Assembly (NCBI RefSeq): GCF_900112035.1
Contig: NZ_FOKC01000004.1
Coordinates: 124,001 to 188,000, forward strand
DNA from: Nocardioides alpinus
Lineage (GTDB): Bacteria > Actinomycetota > Actinomycetes > Propionibacteriales > Nocardioidaceae
Length of the DNA: 64,000 nt
Reading direction: 5' to 3'
The first letter of the stretch is position 1; every line of letters starts with the position of its first letter. Shown piece by piece: positions 27,211 to 36,472 of the stretch. Below the pieces are notes generated by a model. That model worked only from the letters and a program-made list of their open reading frames with translations, searched no databases and was not told where the DNA came from. Position numbers and translations under genes: made by a program.

Positions 27211-27239
27211 ACGGTAGGAACTTCGAGTACTCGAAGTCA
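27211..27239 (-). promoter_or_regulatory. merR promoter with palindromic MerR operator
   Basis: On the minus strand, TTGACT (27239-27234) and TACCGT (27216-27211) are 17-18 bp apart, and the perfect palindrome ACTTCGAGTACTCGAAGT (27220-27237) fills the spacer. This is the standard MerR activation geometry. TACCGT is 7 nt from the GTG start. Confidence 0.7.
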
Positions 27240-27283
27240 AAGACCGGCGGGGTGACGTGGCTCTCGTCCGTGGACCCCTTGGC

Positions 27284-27289
27284 TAATCT
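27284..27289 (+). promoter_or_regulatory. -10 box, leaderless start of DUF2236 gene
   Basis: TAATCT with 7 nt to GTG 27297. Confidence 0.55.
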
Positions 27290-27296
27290 CGGGAGC

Positions 27297-28166
27297 GTGA
27301 CCCTCCGCGAGCGCCTCGGCGCCGAGCTGTTCCGCAAGGTGGCAGGCCCCAACGGCGACCAAGCGCGCGAGCGCGTGCACGGCACGCCCGGACCGCGGTG
27401 GTTCGCTCCCGACTCCCCCATCGCCCGCGTCCACGGCGACGCCTCCATGTTCATCGGCGGGATCCGCGCCATCATGCTGCAGTCGCTCCACCCCGCGGCG
27501 ATGCAGGGGGTGGCCGACCACTCCGGCTACCAGGGCGACATGTGGGGCCGGCTCGCACAGGTCTCCACCTACCTCGCGATGACGACCTTCGGCACCGAGC
27601 GCGACGCCCTGCAGATCATCCGCGCGGTCCAGCGCGCCCACGAGTCCGTCACCGGCACGATGCCCGACGGCACGCCGTACGCCGCCAACGACCCGCACCT
27701 GCTTGCGTGGGTGCACGTCGCGGAGATCGACAGCTTCCTCACCGCCCACGACCGCTACGGTCAGCGCCGGCTCGTAGGACCCGAGCGCGACGAGTACGTC
27801 GCCCAGACCGGCGTCGCGGCCGGCCACCTCGGCGTCGTCGACCCGCCCCAGACCGAGGACGAGCTGCGCCGGATGCTCGCGGCCTACGGCCCCGAGCTGC
27901 GCGGCACGCCGGCGGCACACGACGCCATCCGCTTCCTCCTGCTGCATCCCGACCTGCCACTGGCGGCCCGCCCCGGCTACCTGTCGCTGGCCGCGGCCGC
28001 GATCGGGCTGCTGCCGACCGAGGCGCGCCGCGAGCTGCGCCTGCCCCCGGTGCCCCCGGTGACCAACCGCGTGCTCGGCACGCTCGGCACCCGCACGATC
28101 CGCTGGGCGATGTCGACCGGGCACGAGCAGGCCCGGACGCTCCAGCGGGAGACCGCGCAGGCATGA
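27297..28166 (+). CDS. DUF2236 / MpaB-type oxygenase family protein
   Basis: A 289-aa protein of the oxygenase MpaB / latex-clearing-protein-like family (DUF2236). Conserved parts are GIRAIMLQSLHPAAMQGVADHS, GRLAQVSTYLAMTTFGT and LLAWVHVAEIDSFLTAHDRYG, which carry the family's histidines. Members are suspected haem or metal oxygenases; the substrate is unknown. GTG at 27297 is set by the TAATCT box and the sequence TLRERLGAELFRKVAGP. The stop overlaps the next start (ATGA). It is divergent from merR. Confidence 0.83.
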   Translation: MTLRERLGAELFRKVAGPNGDQARERVHGTPGPRWFAPDSPIARVHGDASMFIGGIRAIMLQSLHPAAMQGVADHSGYQGDMWGRLAQVSTYLAMTTFGTERDALQIIRAVQRAHESVTGTMPDGTPYAANDPHLLAWVHVAEIDSFLTAHDRYGQRRLVGPERDEYVAQTGVAAGHLGVVDPPQTEDELRRMLAAYGPELRGTPAAHDAIRFLLLHPDLPLAARPGYLSLAAAAIGLLPTEARRELRLPPVPPVTNRVLGTLGTRTIRWAMSTGHEQARTLQRETAQA

Positions 28167-28741
28167 GCCTCACCGACCGCTGGCCGCTGGCCGACCAGCA
28201 CGACCTGCGCGACGAGCTGCTCGCCGCGTGGGACCGGCCGGGCTACCACGACCGGCTCCACCTCACGGAGGTGCTCGACCGGCTCGACCTGATCGCGGGG
28301 GCCGGCGCGGACATCGACCCCACGACCGTCGGCCTCGCTGCGTGGTTCCACGACGCGGTCTACGACGGTGGCGACGACGACGAGGAACGCTCCGCCCAGT
28401 GGGCCGAGCGCGCCCTGCCGCCCGCGTACGCCGACGAGGTGGCGCGCCTGGTGCGGATAACCGTCCACCACCGGCCCGCCGACGACGACCCTGCCGGGTG
28501 CGCCCTGAGCGACGCCGACCTGGCGATCCTGGCGGCACCGAGGGAGCGCTACGACGTCTACGTCGCCGGCGTGCGCGCCGACTTCGCCGACGTGGCCGAG
28601 GCGGACTTCCGGGCCGGGCGGGCCGCGGTGCTGCAGGACCTGGCGTCGAAGCCGTACCTCTTCCACACGCCGCAGGCGCGTGGGCTCTGGGAGTCCGCGG
28701 CGCGCGCCAACCTCGCGAGGGAGATCAGCGAGCTGACGTGA
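28163..28741 (+). CDS. HD-domain putative metal-dependent phosphohydrolase
   Basis: A 192-aa cytosolic protein. The HD superfamily signature includes YHDRLHLTEVL, AAWFHDAVYD (the HD doublet) and a downstream HHRPADDD. It resembles the small HD proteins often annotated as predicted metal-dependent hydrolases; the substrate is unknown. ATG 28163 overlaps the DUF2236 stop, so the genes are coupled. It ends 3 bp from the convergent GntR gene. Confidence 0.82.
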   Translation: MSLTDRWPLADQHDLRDELLAAWDRPGYHDRLHLTEVLDRLDLIAGAGADIDPTTVGLAAWFHDAVYDGGDDDEERSAQWAERALPPAYADEVARLVRITVHHRPADDDPAGCALSDADLAILAAPRERYDVYVAGVRADFADVAEADFRAGRAAVLQDLASKPYLFHTPQARGLWESAARANLAREISELT

Positions 28742-28744
28742 GGC

Positions 28745-29467
28745 TCAGCGGTCGGCGAGCTGGAGGTAGACGGTGAAGCGGTCGTGGCGGTAGCACGTGC
28801 GTGACACCTCGACGATCCGACCGTCGGACACCGCACGACGCGAGTGGCGCAGCACCGGGTCGCCCTCGGCGATCTCGAGCACCGTCGCCTCCTCCGCGCT
28901 GGCGCGGTCGGCACTGATGGAGTCCTCGACCTCGGTCGGCCTGAGGCCGCGGGCGGCAAGCGCTTCGTACAGGCTGGTGGGCGTGCCGTGCTGGAGGAAG
29001 CCCGGCAGCAGGACCTCGTTGAGGTAGGCGTCCTCGACGCAGACGATCCCCTGGTCGGCGCGACGGAGCCGACGCCAGTGCAGGACGGGGTCGCCCGGCG
29101 AGATGTCGAGCGCACGGGCCACGCCGGGACCGGCCTGCTCGACACGGGCGAGCAGGGTCTGCGACTCGGGGAGCATGCCGCGGCGGCGGATCTCCTCGGT
29201 GAAGGAGGTGAGACGGCCGGCGTTCTTGGGCGGCTGCGCGACGAAGGTGCCCCGCCCGGGGATCCGCTCGAGCAACCCCTCCGCGACGAGCGCGTCGAGC
29301 GCCTGTCGTACAGTCATCCGCGCCACGCCGAAGCGGGCCACGAGCTCACGCTCGGAAGGTGCCGCGGAGCCCGGCGGCTGCGCCTCGATGAGGCTGCGGA
29401 CGTGCTCGCGGACCTGGACATGCTTCAGCGCCCGCTGGCGGGGCACGACGAGATCGACCTGGTCCAT
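28745..29467 (-). CDS. GntR-family regulator (HutC/UTRA subfamily)
   Basis: A 240-aa repressor-type regulator. The N-terminal winged helix has PSERELVARFGVARMTVRQAL; the C-terminal UTRA ligand-binding domain (about 95-240) includes PVLHWRRLRRADQGIVCVEDAYLN. ATG 29467 lies exactly 7 nt after a TATCTT box; an in-frame TTG at 29476 is the alternative. A sequence resembling the HutC/DasR operator lies at 29483-29498. The ligand is often an amino-sugar phosphate or histidine-pathway compound in this subfamily, but no adjacent catabolic genes indicate which. Confidence 0.88.
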   Translation of the reverse strand: MDQVDLVVPRQRALKHVQVREHVRSLIEAQPPGSAAPSERELVARFGVARMTVRQALDALVAEGLLERIPGRGTFVAQPPKNAGRLTSFTEEIRRRGMLPESQTLLARVEQAGPGVARALDISPGDPVLHWRRLRRADQGIVCVEDAYLNEVLLPGFLQHGTPTSLYEALAARGLRPTEVEDSISADRASAEEATVLEIAEGDPVLRHSRRAVSDGRIVEVSRTCYRHDRFTVYLQLADR

Positions 29468-29474
29468 ACCTTTC

Positions 29475-29480
29475 AAGATA
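29475..29480 (-). promoter_or_regulatory. -10 box, leaderless start of GntR gene
   Basis: TATCTT on the minus strand with 7 nt to ATG 29467. Confidence 0.5.
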
Positions 29481-29482
29481 GG

Positions 29483-29498
29483 ACTGGGCTGGACCGCC
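29483..29498. promoter_or_regulatory. Candidate GntR/HutC-type operator
   Basis: ACTGGGCTGGACCGCC partly matches the HutC/DasR-type palindrome (consensus about ACTGGTCTAGACCAGT) and lies within the predicted gntR promoter spacer, fitting autorepression. Confidence 0.4.
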
Positions 29499-29556
29499 GT
29501 CTAGAAATTGACAAAGCCTGTGGTAAAGCCTTGACGGTACCTTCGATTTCAGGCCC

Positions 29557-29572
29557 TCGAACATGCGTTCGA
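29557..29572. promoter_or_regulatory. LexA (SOS) box upstream of alkB-like gene
   Basis: TCGAACATGCGTTCGA fits the actinobacterial LexA consensus TCGAAC-N4-GTTCGA perfectly. It ends 10 bp before the TATGCT -10 box (29582-29587) of the AlkB-like gene, so LexA would block that promoter. Confidence 0.8.
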
Positions 29573-29581
29573 CACATCGGG

Positions 29582-29587
29582 TATGCT
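29582..29587 (+). promoter_or_regulatory. -10 box, leaderless start of AlkB-like gene
   Basis: TATGCT with 6 nt to GTG 29594, directly downstream of the LexA box. Confidence 0.55.
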
Positions 29588-29593
29588 CGTGCG

Positions 29594-30208
29594 GTGGACT
29601 TCCAGACGTCCCTGTTCGCCGACGCCACCGCCCACTCCGCGGCGGTGCTCGCCCCTGAACGTCGCCACCTCTCCCGGGGCGCGTGGGTCGACGTGCAACG
29701 CGACTGGCTGACCGATCCCGATGACGTCTTCACCGCGCTCGTCGAGCGGGTGCCGTGGCGCTCGGAGCGACGCGAGATGTACGACGCCGTGGTCGAAGTC
29801 CCGCGACTCGTCCACACCTACCTGGCCGAGGATCCGCTGCCGCACCCCGCCCTCGCCCGGGCCCGTACGGACCTGAGCGAGCACTACCTCCCCGAGCTCG
29901 GGGAGCCGTTCGTGAGCGCCGGGTGCTGCTACTACCGCGACGGCCGCGACTCCGTCGCCTGGCACGGCGACACGATCGGTCGCGGCCGCACCGCCGACAC
30001 CATGGTGGCGATCGTCAGCGTCGGTGACCCGCGACGGTTGCTGCTCCGGCCCAGAGGCGGGGGCACCTCGGTCGCCGTGACCATGGGCCACGGCGACCTG
30101 GTGGTGATGGGGGGCACGTGCCAGCGCACCTGGGAGCACGCGGTGCCGAAGGTGGCCCACTCCGGCCCGCGCCTGTCGGTGCAGTTCCGCCCGCTCAACG
30201 TCTTCTGA
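29594..30208 (+). CDS. AlkB-like 2-oxoglutarate/Fe(II) dioxygenase (DNA/RNA dealkylation)
   Basis: A 204-aa dioxygenase predicted to demethylate alkylated nucleobases oxidatively. Iron ligands are His124 and Asp126 in VAWHGDTIGRG and His182 in WEHAVPK; Arg193 and Arg199 in GPRLSVQFRPLNVF fit the 2-oxoglutarate-binding arginines. The substrate loop YYRDGRDSVAWH is typical of AlkB. GTG 29594 is set by the adjacent -10 box. A perfect LexA box upstream indicates DNA-damage induction. Stop is 10 bp from the convergent coxG stop. Confidence 0.9.
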   Translation: MDFQTSLFADATAHSAAVLAPERRHLSRGAWVDVQRDWLTDPDDVFTALVERVPWRSERREMYDAVVEVPRLVHTYLAEDPLPHPALARARTDLSEHYLPELGEPFVSAGCCYYRDGRDSVAWHGDTIGRGRTADTMVAIVSVGDPRRLLLRPRGGGTSVAVTMGHGDLVVMGGTCQRTWEHAVPKVAHSGPRLSVQFRPLNVF

Positions 30209-30218
30209 GCGGGCGGAG

Positions 30219-30935
30219 TCAGGACCGTCGCTGGACCAGGCGCCGCAGGATCGCCAGGCCGACGAGTGCCGCGAGGGCCTGCTTCCAGTAGGACTTCAGG
30301 ATGATCGGCAGCACGGCGCTGCCGAGGTCGAGCGCCTCGACCGGCTGCGGTGCCGGCGGCGGCTTCGGCGGGGTGGGCCTGGGCGGAGGCGTCGCGGACA
30401 GCGGCGTGGTGGACGACGGAGCCGCCGACTCCGTCACCCCAGCCGCTGCGGCCACCGGCGCTGCCGGCTCCGGCGCTGCGGGCTCCGGCTCCGGAGCCGC
30501 CAGCCGTTGCTCGAGGCACGCCACGAACTGGCCGAGCAGCTTGTCCGAGACGTCCTGCATCACGCCGCGGCCGAACTGCGCCGGCTTGCCCGTGATCGCG
30601 AGGTCGGTCTCCACCGAGACGTCGGTGGCGCCGCCGTTGTCGGCCATCGAGACCGTGACCTTCGCCCCCGCCGTACCGTTGCCGCGCTTGTCCTTGCCCT
30701 TCGCGTCGACGACGAAGCGGTGCGCCACCTCGTCCTTCTCCACGAAGGTCCCCGAGCCGTTGTACTGCAGGGCGATCGGGCCCAGCTTGACCTTCACCGA
30801 GCCCGCGAAGGACGACTCGTCCGCCTCGGTGACCTGGGCTCCGGGGAAGCACTCGGCCACGGACGCGATGTCGTTGAAGTGGGCCCAGGTCTCCTCGACG
30901 CCGATGGGGACGGTGAACTGGTGGCTCAGCTCCAC
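30219..30935 (-). CDS. coxG: CoxG-like SRPBCC protein with C-terminal anchor
   Basis: A 238-aa protein. The SRPBCC/CoxG domain (residues 1-150; HQFTVPIGVEETWAHFNDIASVAECFPGA is the family hallmark) is followed by a Pro/Ala-rich linker (about 155-205) and a C-terminal hydrophobic segment (ALAALVGLAILRRLVQRRS). In CO dehydrogenase systems CoxG recruits the enzyme to the membrane and links it to quinones. GTG 30935 shares one base with the coxM stop (TAGTG). It is the last gene of the coxS-L-M-G run. Confidence 0.85.
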   Translation of the reverse strand: MELSHQFTVPIGVEETWAHFNDIASVAECFPGAQVTEADESSFAGSVKVKLGPIALQYNGSGTFVEKDEVAHRFVVDAKGKDKRGNGTAGAKVTVSMADNGGATDVSVETDLAITGKPAQFGRGVMQDVSDKLLGQFVACLEQRLAAPEPEPAAPEPAAPVAAAAGVTESAAPSSTTPLSATPPPRPTPPKPPPAPQPVEALDLGSAVLPIILKSYWKQALAALVGLAILRRLVQRRS

Positions 30936-31783
30936 TACTGCGCCCCCGCGGCCTTCAGGACTGCGCGACCGGTGAGCACGCGGGCCAGGTGCTGGCGGTA
31001 CTCGGCAGCACCGTTGAGGTCGGAGGGCGGGTTGGTGCCCTCGGCCGCGAGCTCGGACGCCTCGCGTACGCCGTCCTCGGTCGCGCTCGCTCCCGCGAGG
31101 GCGGCCTCGGTGGCGCGCGCCCTCAACGGGGTGGAGCCCATGTTGGTGAGTCCCACGCGCGCCTCGTCGATCGAGCCCTTCACGGTCGCAGCGACGGCCA
31201 CGATCGGCCACTGGTGCGCGACGCGCACGAACTTCTCGTAGTGGGCGCCCCAACCGGTGTGCTTCGGCACCCGCACCTCGGTGAGGATCTCGTCCTCGCC
31301 GATGGCGGTCTCGAACAGGTCGACGAAGAAGTCGTCGGCCTCGACCGTGCGCGTGCCGCCGGGTCCGGCGATCACGAACTGGGCGCCCAGCGCCAGCGCC
31401 GGAGCACCGAGGTCGCCCGCCGGGTCGGCGTGGGCGAGGGCGCCGCCGAAGGTGCCGCGGTGCCGGATCTGCGAGTCGGCCACCTCGGCAGCCGCCTTGG
31501 CGAGCAGCAGTGCGTGCTCGTGGACGAGCGCATGGTCACGGACGTCGTGGTGCGTGGTCATCGCGCCGATGACGATGGCGTCGCCGTCGTCACGGATCCC
31601 ACGCAGCGAGCTGATGCCGCCGAGGTCGATGACGACCTCGGGGGCGTTGAGCCGCATCCGGAGGACGGGGAGCAGGCTCTGCCCCCCGGCCAGGATCTTG
31701 GCCTCGTCACCGTGCTCGCCGAGAGCGGCCAGCGCCTCCTCGACCGAGGTCGGTGCGAGGTAGTCGAACTTCACCGGGATCAC
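30935..31783 (-). CDS. coxM: FAD-binding subunit of molybdenum hydroxylase (CoxM/CutM)
   Basis: A 282-aa medium subunit that passes electrons from the iron-sulfur subunit to FAD. FAD-binding motifs are ILAGGQSLLPVLRMRL (about 32-47) and RHRGTFGGALAHADPAGDL (about 108-126); the CO dehydrogenase flavoprotein C-terminal domain fills the last 110 residues. GTG 31783 overlaps the coxL stop by 4 nt (GTGA). Length is normal for the family. Confidence 0.92.
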   Translation of the reverse strand: MIPVKFDYLAPTSVEEALAALGEHGDEAKILAGGQSLLPVLRMRLNAPEVVIDLGGISSLRGIRDDGDAIVIGAMTTHHDVRDHALVHEHALLLAKAAAEVADSQIRHRGTFGGALAHADPAGDLGAPALALGAQFVIAGPGGTRTVEADDFFVDLFETAIGEDEILTEVRVPKHTGWGAHYEKFVRVAHQWPIVAVAATVKGSIDEARVGLTNMGSTPLRARATEAALAGASATEDGVREASELAAEGTNPPSDLNGAAEYRQHLARVLTGRAVLKAAGAQ

Positions 31784-34244
31784 TGGCCTGCTCCTTCGTC
31801 CTGGTTGAGGGCGCCGTCCTTGAAGTGGGGCATCGCGTCCGGAGGTGTCTCGGTCGCACCGCCCGCCTTCGAGCCCTGGATCGCCCGCCACACGCGCTCG
31901 GGCGTGCACGGCATCTGGATGTCGTTGATGCCGAGGTGGCGGATCGCGTCGACGACGGCGTTGACGACCGCGGGCGTGGACGCGATGGTGCCGGCCTCGC
32001 CGACGCCCTTCGTGCCGAGCGTGTTGGTCGTGCAGACGCTCGGGTCGTCGGTGTGGACGACGTCGAAGGAGATCGTGTCGGCCGACGTCGGCAGGAGGTA
32101 GTCGACGAACGATCCGCTGACCAGAGTGCCGGCCTCGTCGTGCACCGCCTCCTCCCAGAGCGCCTGGGCGATCCCCTGCACCAGGCCGCCGTGGACCTGG
32201 CCGGCGACGATCAACGGGTTGATGATGACGCCGATGTCGTCGCAGCAGGTGTACTTGCGCATCTTCACCGCGCCGGTCTCGGTGTCGACCTCCATGGCGC
32301 ACAGGTGCGTGCCGTGGGGGTAGTTGAAGTTCACCGGGTCGTACGTCGCCTCGGCGTCGAGGCTCGGCTCCATGTCCTCGGGGTAGTTGTGCGCCGCGAA
32401 GGCCGCCGTCGAGAGCTCCTGGATCGCGATCCCCTGGTCGGTGCCGGCGACGGTGAACCTCCCGTCGTTGTACTCGAGGTCGTCCTCGCTGGCCTCCAGC
32501 AGGTGGGCCGCGAGGTGCTTGGCCTTGTCGATGACCTTGTCGACCGCGCGGACGAGCGCCTCGCCGCCGACCACCAGTGAGCGCGAGCCGTAGGTGTCGA
32601 GGCCCTTGTGCGCGATCTGGGTGTCGCCGTGCAGCACCTCGACGTCCTCGAACGGGACGCCCAGCCGGTCGGCGACGATCTGGCTGAACGCCGTCTCGTG
32701 GCCCTGGCCGTGCGCGCTCGCGCCGGTGACGATCTCGACCTTGCCGGTCGCCAGCATCCGCACGCTCGCGTGCTCCCAGCCGCCGGCGCCGTAGTCGAGG
32801 CTGCCGAGCACGCGGCTCGGCGCGAGTCCGCACATCTCGGTGAAGGTGGAGACGCCGATGCCCAGCTGGACCCGGTCACCGCGGTCGCGGCGCTCCTTCT
32901 GCTCGGCGCGCAGGGCGTCGTACCCGAAGGACTCCTTGGCCAGCCTGGTCGCGGCCTCGTAGTTGCCGGTGTCGTACTCCAGACCGGCGATGGTCGTGAA
33001 GGGGAACTCCTCGTGCTTGATCCAGTTGCGCTCGCGGATCTCGAGGGGGTCCACCCCGACCTCGGCGGCCAGCTCGTCCATCAGCCGCTCGATGGCGTAC
33101 GTCGCCTCCGGGCGCCCGGCGCCACGGTAGGCGTCGGTGAAGGTCGTGTTGGTCAGGACCGTCTGGCACTCGAAGCGGTAGGACGGGAACTTGTAGATGG
33201 CGTTGAACATGAAGGCACCCAGCACCGGGACACCACCGCCGACGACGGCGATGTAGGCGCCCAGGTCGGCATCGAGGTGCACCTTGAGACCGGTGACCTT
33301 GCCGTCCTTGTCGGCCGCGAGGGTGAGCGTCTGGACCTGGTCGCGGCCGTGGTGGGCCGCCATCAGGCTCTCGCTGCGGGTCTCGGTGTACTTCACCGGC
33401 TTGGAGAGACGACGGGCCACGGCCCAGGCGATCCACTCCTCGGGCGTGGTCTGCAGCTTGCCTCCGAAACCACCACCGACGTCGGGGGCGATCACCCGGA
33501 TCTTCGACTCGGGTACGCCGGTGGTGGCCGCCAGGGCGAACCGGAGGATGTGCGGGATCTGGGTCGCCGACCACATGGTGATCTGCTCGCCCGTCGGGTC
33601 GACGACGACGCTGCGGGGTTCCATGAACGCCGGGATCAAGCGCTGCTGGCGGTACTCACGCTCGATGAGGATGCCGTCCGCGCGGGCCGTCTCGATGGCG
33701 GCGTCCACCTCGGAGCCGGTGCCTGCCTCGGCCGAGTCGAAGACCCACAGGGCCGACTTGTTGGTGCCGAGGTCGGGGTGGGCGAGGACCTGGTCCTCGA
33801 GCGCCTTCTTGATGCCGATCACGGCCGGCAGCTCGTCGTACTCGACGTCGACCAGCTCGGCAGCGTCGCGCGCCTCGGCGGCGCTGCGCGCCACCACCAC
33901 GGCGACGATCTCGCCGGCGAAGGCGACGCGGTCGGCGGGCATCGGCGAGTGGGTCGGGGTCTTCTGGTCCGGGGTGATGGGCCAGGCGTTGATGCACACG
34001 CCGAGCTCGGCGCCGAAGTCCTTGCCCGAGAGCACCGCGACCACGTTGGGCGAGGCCTTGGCGGCCTCGGTGTCGACCGAGGTGATGCTCGCGTGGGCGA
34101 AGGGGCTGCGCACCATCGCCATGTGCAGCATCCCCGGCAGGGTGATGTTGTCGGTCCAGCGGGTGCGACCGGTGATGAGGCGCTGGTCCTCCTTGCGGCG
34201 GCGGTCCTTGCCGATCTCGGCGGCGGGACGGTCCTGGGTCGCAG

Positions 34245-34248
<4 letters not shown>
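31780..34248 (-). CDS. coxL: Molybdopterin-binding large subunit, form II CoxL type
   Basis: The 822-aa catalytic subunit of a xanthine-oxidase-family hydroxylase. The active-site loop is AYRGAGR (residues 373-379), which defines form II; form I CO dehydrogenase has AYxCSFR with the copper-ligating cysteine. Other cofactor contacts include GGGFGGKLQ (about 258-266), HGQGHET and the catalytic glutamate region GVGEAGT near the C-terminus. ATG 34248 overlaps the coxS stop (ATGA) and has AGGAG upstream. The substrate may be an aldehyde or N-heterocycle rather than CO. Confidence 0.93.
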
Positions 34249-34718
<470 letters not shown>

Positions 34719-34879
34719 CAGGCAGCTCCATGTGTGAGGTGGGTCACTCCACCTCAGAACGTAGGCCGCGCTGGTTGGCCAACGGTTGGGGGCGGGCAGA
34801 CCGCGAGCGAGGAACGAGCTCGCGGTCTCGGCCGTCCCGGTCGAGCAAGCGGCGCGGGTGAGCTCGCGAACCCGCGGCG

Positions 34880-34927
34880 GCGCGTCGAGACCCACCTCCA
34901 GCAGACGTCGTACGACGCGTCGAGGGG
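34880..34927. repeat. 48-bp direct repeat, copy A
   Basis: This copy and 34959-35006 are identical except for one base, start GCGCGTCGAGACCC and end GCGTCGAGGGG, and are 79 bp apart start to start. Confidence 0.8.
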
Positions 34928-34958
34928 ACGCGGCGGGCGAGCCTGCGAGCCCGGTGCA

Positions 34959-35006
34959 GCGCGTCGAGACCCACCTCCAGCAGACGTCCTACGACGCGTC
35001 GAGGGG
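34959..35006. repeat. 48-bp direct repeat, copy B
   Basis: Second copy of the 48-bp intergenic repeat; the only difference is a C for G in the central GTCSTACGAC. Confidence 0.8.
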
Positions 35007-35068
35007 CCGCGGCCGTGCGACCCGCCACCCCCTTCAGCCCCGCGAGCACCAGAGGTGGGCCGAGTTGT

Positions 35069-35132
35069 GCGCGGTTGGGCCGTTGCAACGGCCGACCCGC
35101 GCGGGAGTCACCGCTCAAGCGGTGACTCCTGC
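35069..35132. repeat. Paired-palindrome dispersed repeat, copy 2
   Basis: The same 64-bp core as 5900-5963. It contains the perfect palindrome GGCCGTTGCAACGGCC (35078-35093) and a 12-bp stem (35104-35115 with 35118-35129). It starts 7 bp after the stop codon of the GAF regulator, the same position relative to a gene 3' end as copy 1, and may terminate that transcript. Confidence 0.8.
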
Positions 35133-35139
35133 AACAGCC

Positions 35140-36363
35140 TCAGCGCGCCGAGGCCAGCTTCCCCTTCAGCAACGGAGCGACCGGGTGGTGGACCGGGAGG
35201 GAGGCGAGGCACGCCTCGACCACCGCGGTGTCGTAGGGGGCGAGGTCGCTGTAGCGCAGCACCGCGTCGGGGTCGGGATGGGCCAGGAGGGCCTCGCGCA
35301 CGCTCACCGCGAGGTAGTCGCCCATCTGCACGAGCGCGGGCGAGTCGGTGCCGGGCAGCAGGTCGCCGCCGTAGGCGCGTACGGCCGCGCGGACGTCGCC
35401 GCGGCGCAGGAGCCGCTGGACCTCCTCGATGTCGGTGGCCACCGGCATGGTCAGCCGGTAGGGGCGCGAGGAGAGCTGGCCCGACAGCGCCGCGCGCAGG
35501 TGCGAGACCTCGGCCTTGAGGGTCGACGTGGTGACCGCGGAGTCGCCGTAGAGCAGCGAGTGCAGGTGCTCGACCGACAGCCCGCCCGGGTGCAGCGCGA
35601 GGAGGGCGAGGATCTCGGTCTGGCGCCGGTTGAGCAGCAGCCGCTGCCCGTCGAGCCAGACCTCGGCGGTGCCGAGCAGGGTGAGCGTCAGCCCCGGCTC
35701 GTCGGGGCCGACCGTCCCGGCCGTCGTCGTACGACGATCGGTGGGCAGCGCGGCCTCGATGAGCCTCGCCATCACGCGTGCGGTCGCGAGGCCGATGGGG
35801 TGGGTGCGGTCCCACGTGGTCGACAGGTCGATGACCCCCAGGGGCCGGCCGGTGGCCGGGTCGAAGACGGGTGCGGCCCAGCAGACCCAGTTGTGGACGA
35901 CCTCGGCGTAGTGCTCGGCACTGAAGACCATCGACGGGGTGCCGGTCCGCCCGGCGATCGCGAGGGCATTGGTGCCGACGCTGAGCTCGTCCCACCGTCC
36001 ACCCGGCACGAAGTTGACGGTCTCGGCCTTGCGCCGCATCGCCCGGCCGCCGTAGGTCCACAGGATCCTGGTCTGCTCATCGGTGATCGCGATGACCAGG
36101 TCGCCGTCCTCGGCCGTGCGGCGCAGCTCGTCCTGCACCCGCGAGACGGCGGTCTGCAGCGGCGACTGGCTCCAGAACTCGGCGGTGTCACCCTCGTCGG
36201 CGAGCGGGGCGTGGGTGACGGCGGGCGAGACGACGCCCGAGAGCTGCCAGCTGCGGAGGATCTCCGGGCGGACCGCGGACTCCTCCTCCGCGCCCTCGGC
36301 CACGAACTGCGTCCAGGCACGCACGGCGCTCACGCGGCGTGCGTGCAGGTCATCGTTGTTCAT
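35140..36363 (-). CDS. GAF-domain regulator with OmpR-type winged helix
   Basis: A 407-aa cytosolic regulator. The N-terminal sigma-54-activator-like GAF region (about 30-205; LRSWQLSGVVSP, ILWTYGGRAMRRKAETVNFVPGGRW) resembles AcoR sensors, but the AAA+ domain is absent. The C-terminal part (about 225-407) is an OmpR/BTAD-like winged helix (NRRQTEILALLALHPGGLSVEHLHSLLYGD). Such proteins commonly sit beside aldehyde or molybdenum-hydroxylase genes. Start ATG 36363 with GGGAG 7 nt upstream; a TAGGTT box about 30 nt upstream is a plausible -10. It is probably the activator of coxS-G. Confidence 0.83.
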   Translation of the reverse strand: MNNDDLHARRVSAVRAWTQFVAEGAEEESAVRPEILRSWQLSGVVSPAVTHAPLADEGDTAEFWSQSPLQTAVSRVQDELRRTAEDGDLVIAITDEQTRILWTYGGRAMRRKAETVNFVPGGRWDELSVGTNALAIAGRTGTPSMVFSAEHYAEVVHNWVCWAAPVFDPATGRPLGVIDLSTTWDRTHPIGLATARVMARLIEAALPTDRRTTTAGTVGPDEPGLTLTLLGTAEVWLDGQRLLLNRRQTEILALLALHPGGLSVEHLHSLLYGDSAVTTSTLKAEVSHLRAALSGQLSSRPYRLTMPVATDIEEVQRLLRRGDVRAAVRAYGGDLLPGTDSPALVQMGDYLAVSVREALLAHPDPDAVLRYSDLAPYDTAVVEACLASLPVHHPVAPLLKGKLASAR

Positions 36364-36472
36364 TCGCGGCTCCCACGGGGTCGCGGCAAACCTAGCCCGA
36401 GTGTGACGCTCGCAACAGGGACCGCTCGGTTCCGGGCGTCATCGTGGCCGGGGGGACCGGAGCCGGTGCGGG

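Larger units (their letters stand above)
34744..35068. other. Gene-free, repeat-rich intergenic region
   Basis: No gene is supported here. It holds the coxS promoter region with the palindrome GTTGGCCAAC (34774-34783), a perfect 10-bp inverted repeat (GACCGCGAGC 34799-34808 with GCTCGCGGTC 34818-34827), and two 48-bp direct repeats (listed separately). Codon structure is absent in all frames. Confidence 0.7.

Noticed and set aside
34744..35139. CRISPR array
   Set aside because: Only two 48-bp repeats, GC-rich spacer-like sequence shorter than the repeat, and no cas genes.
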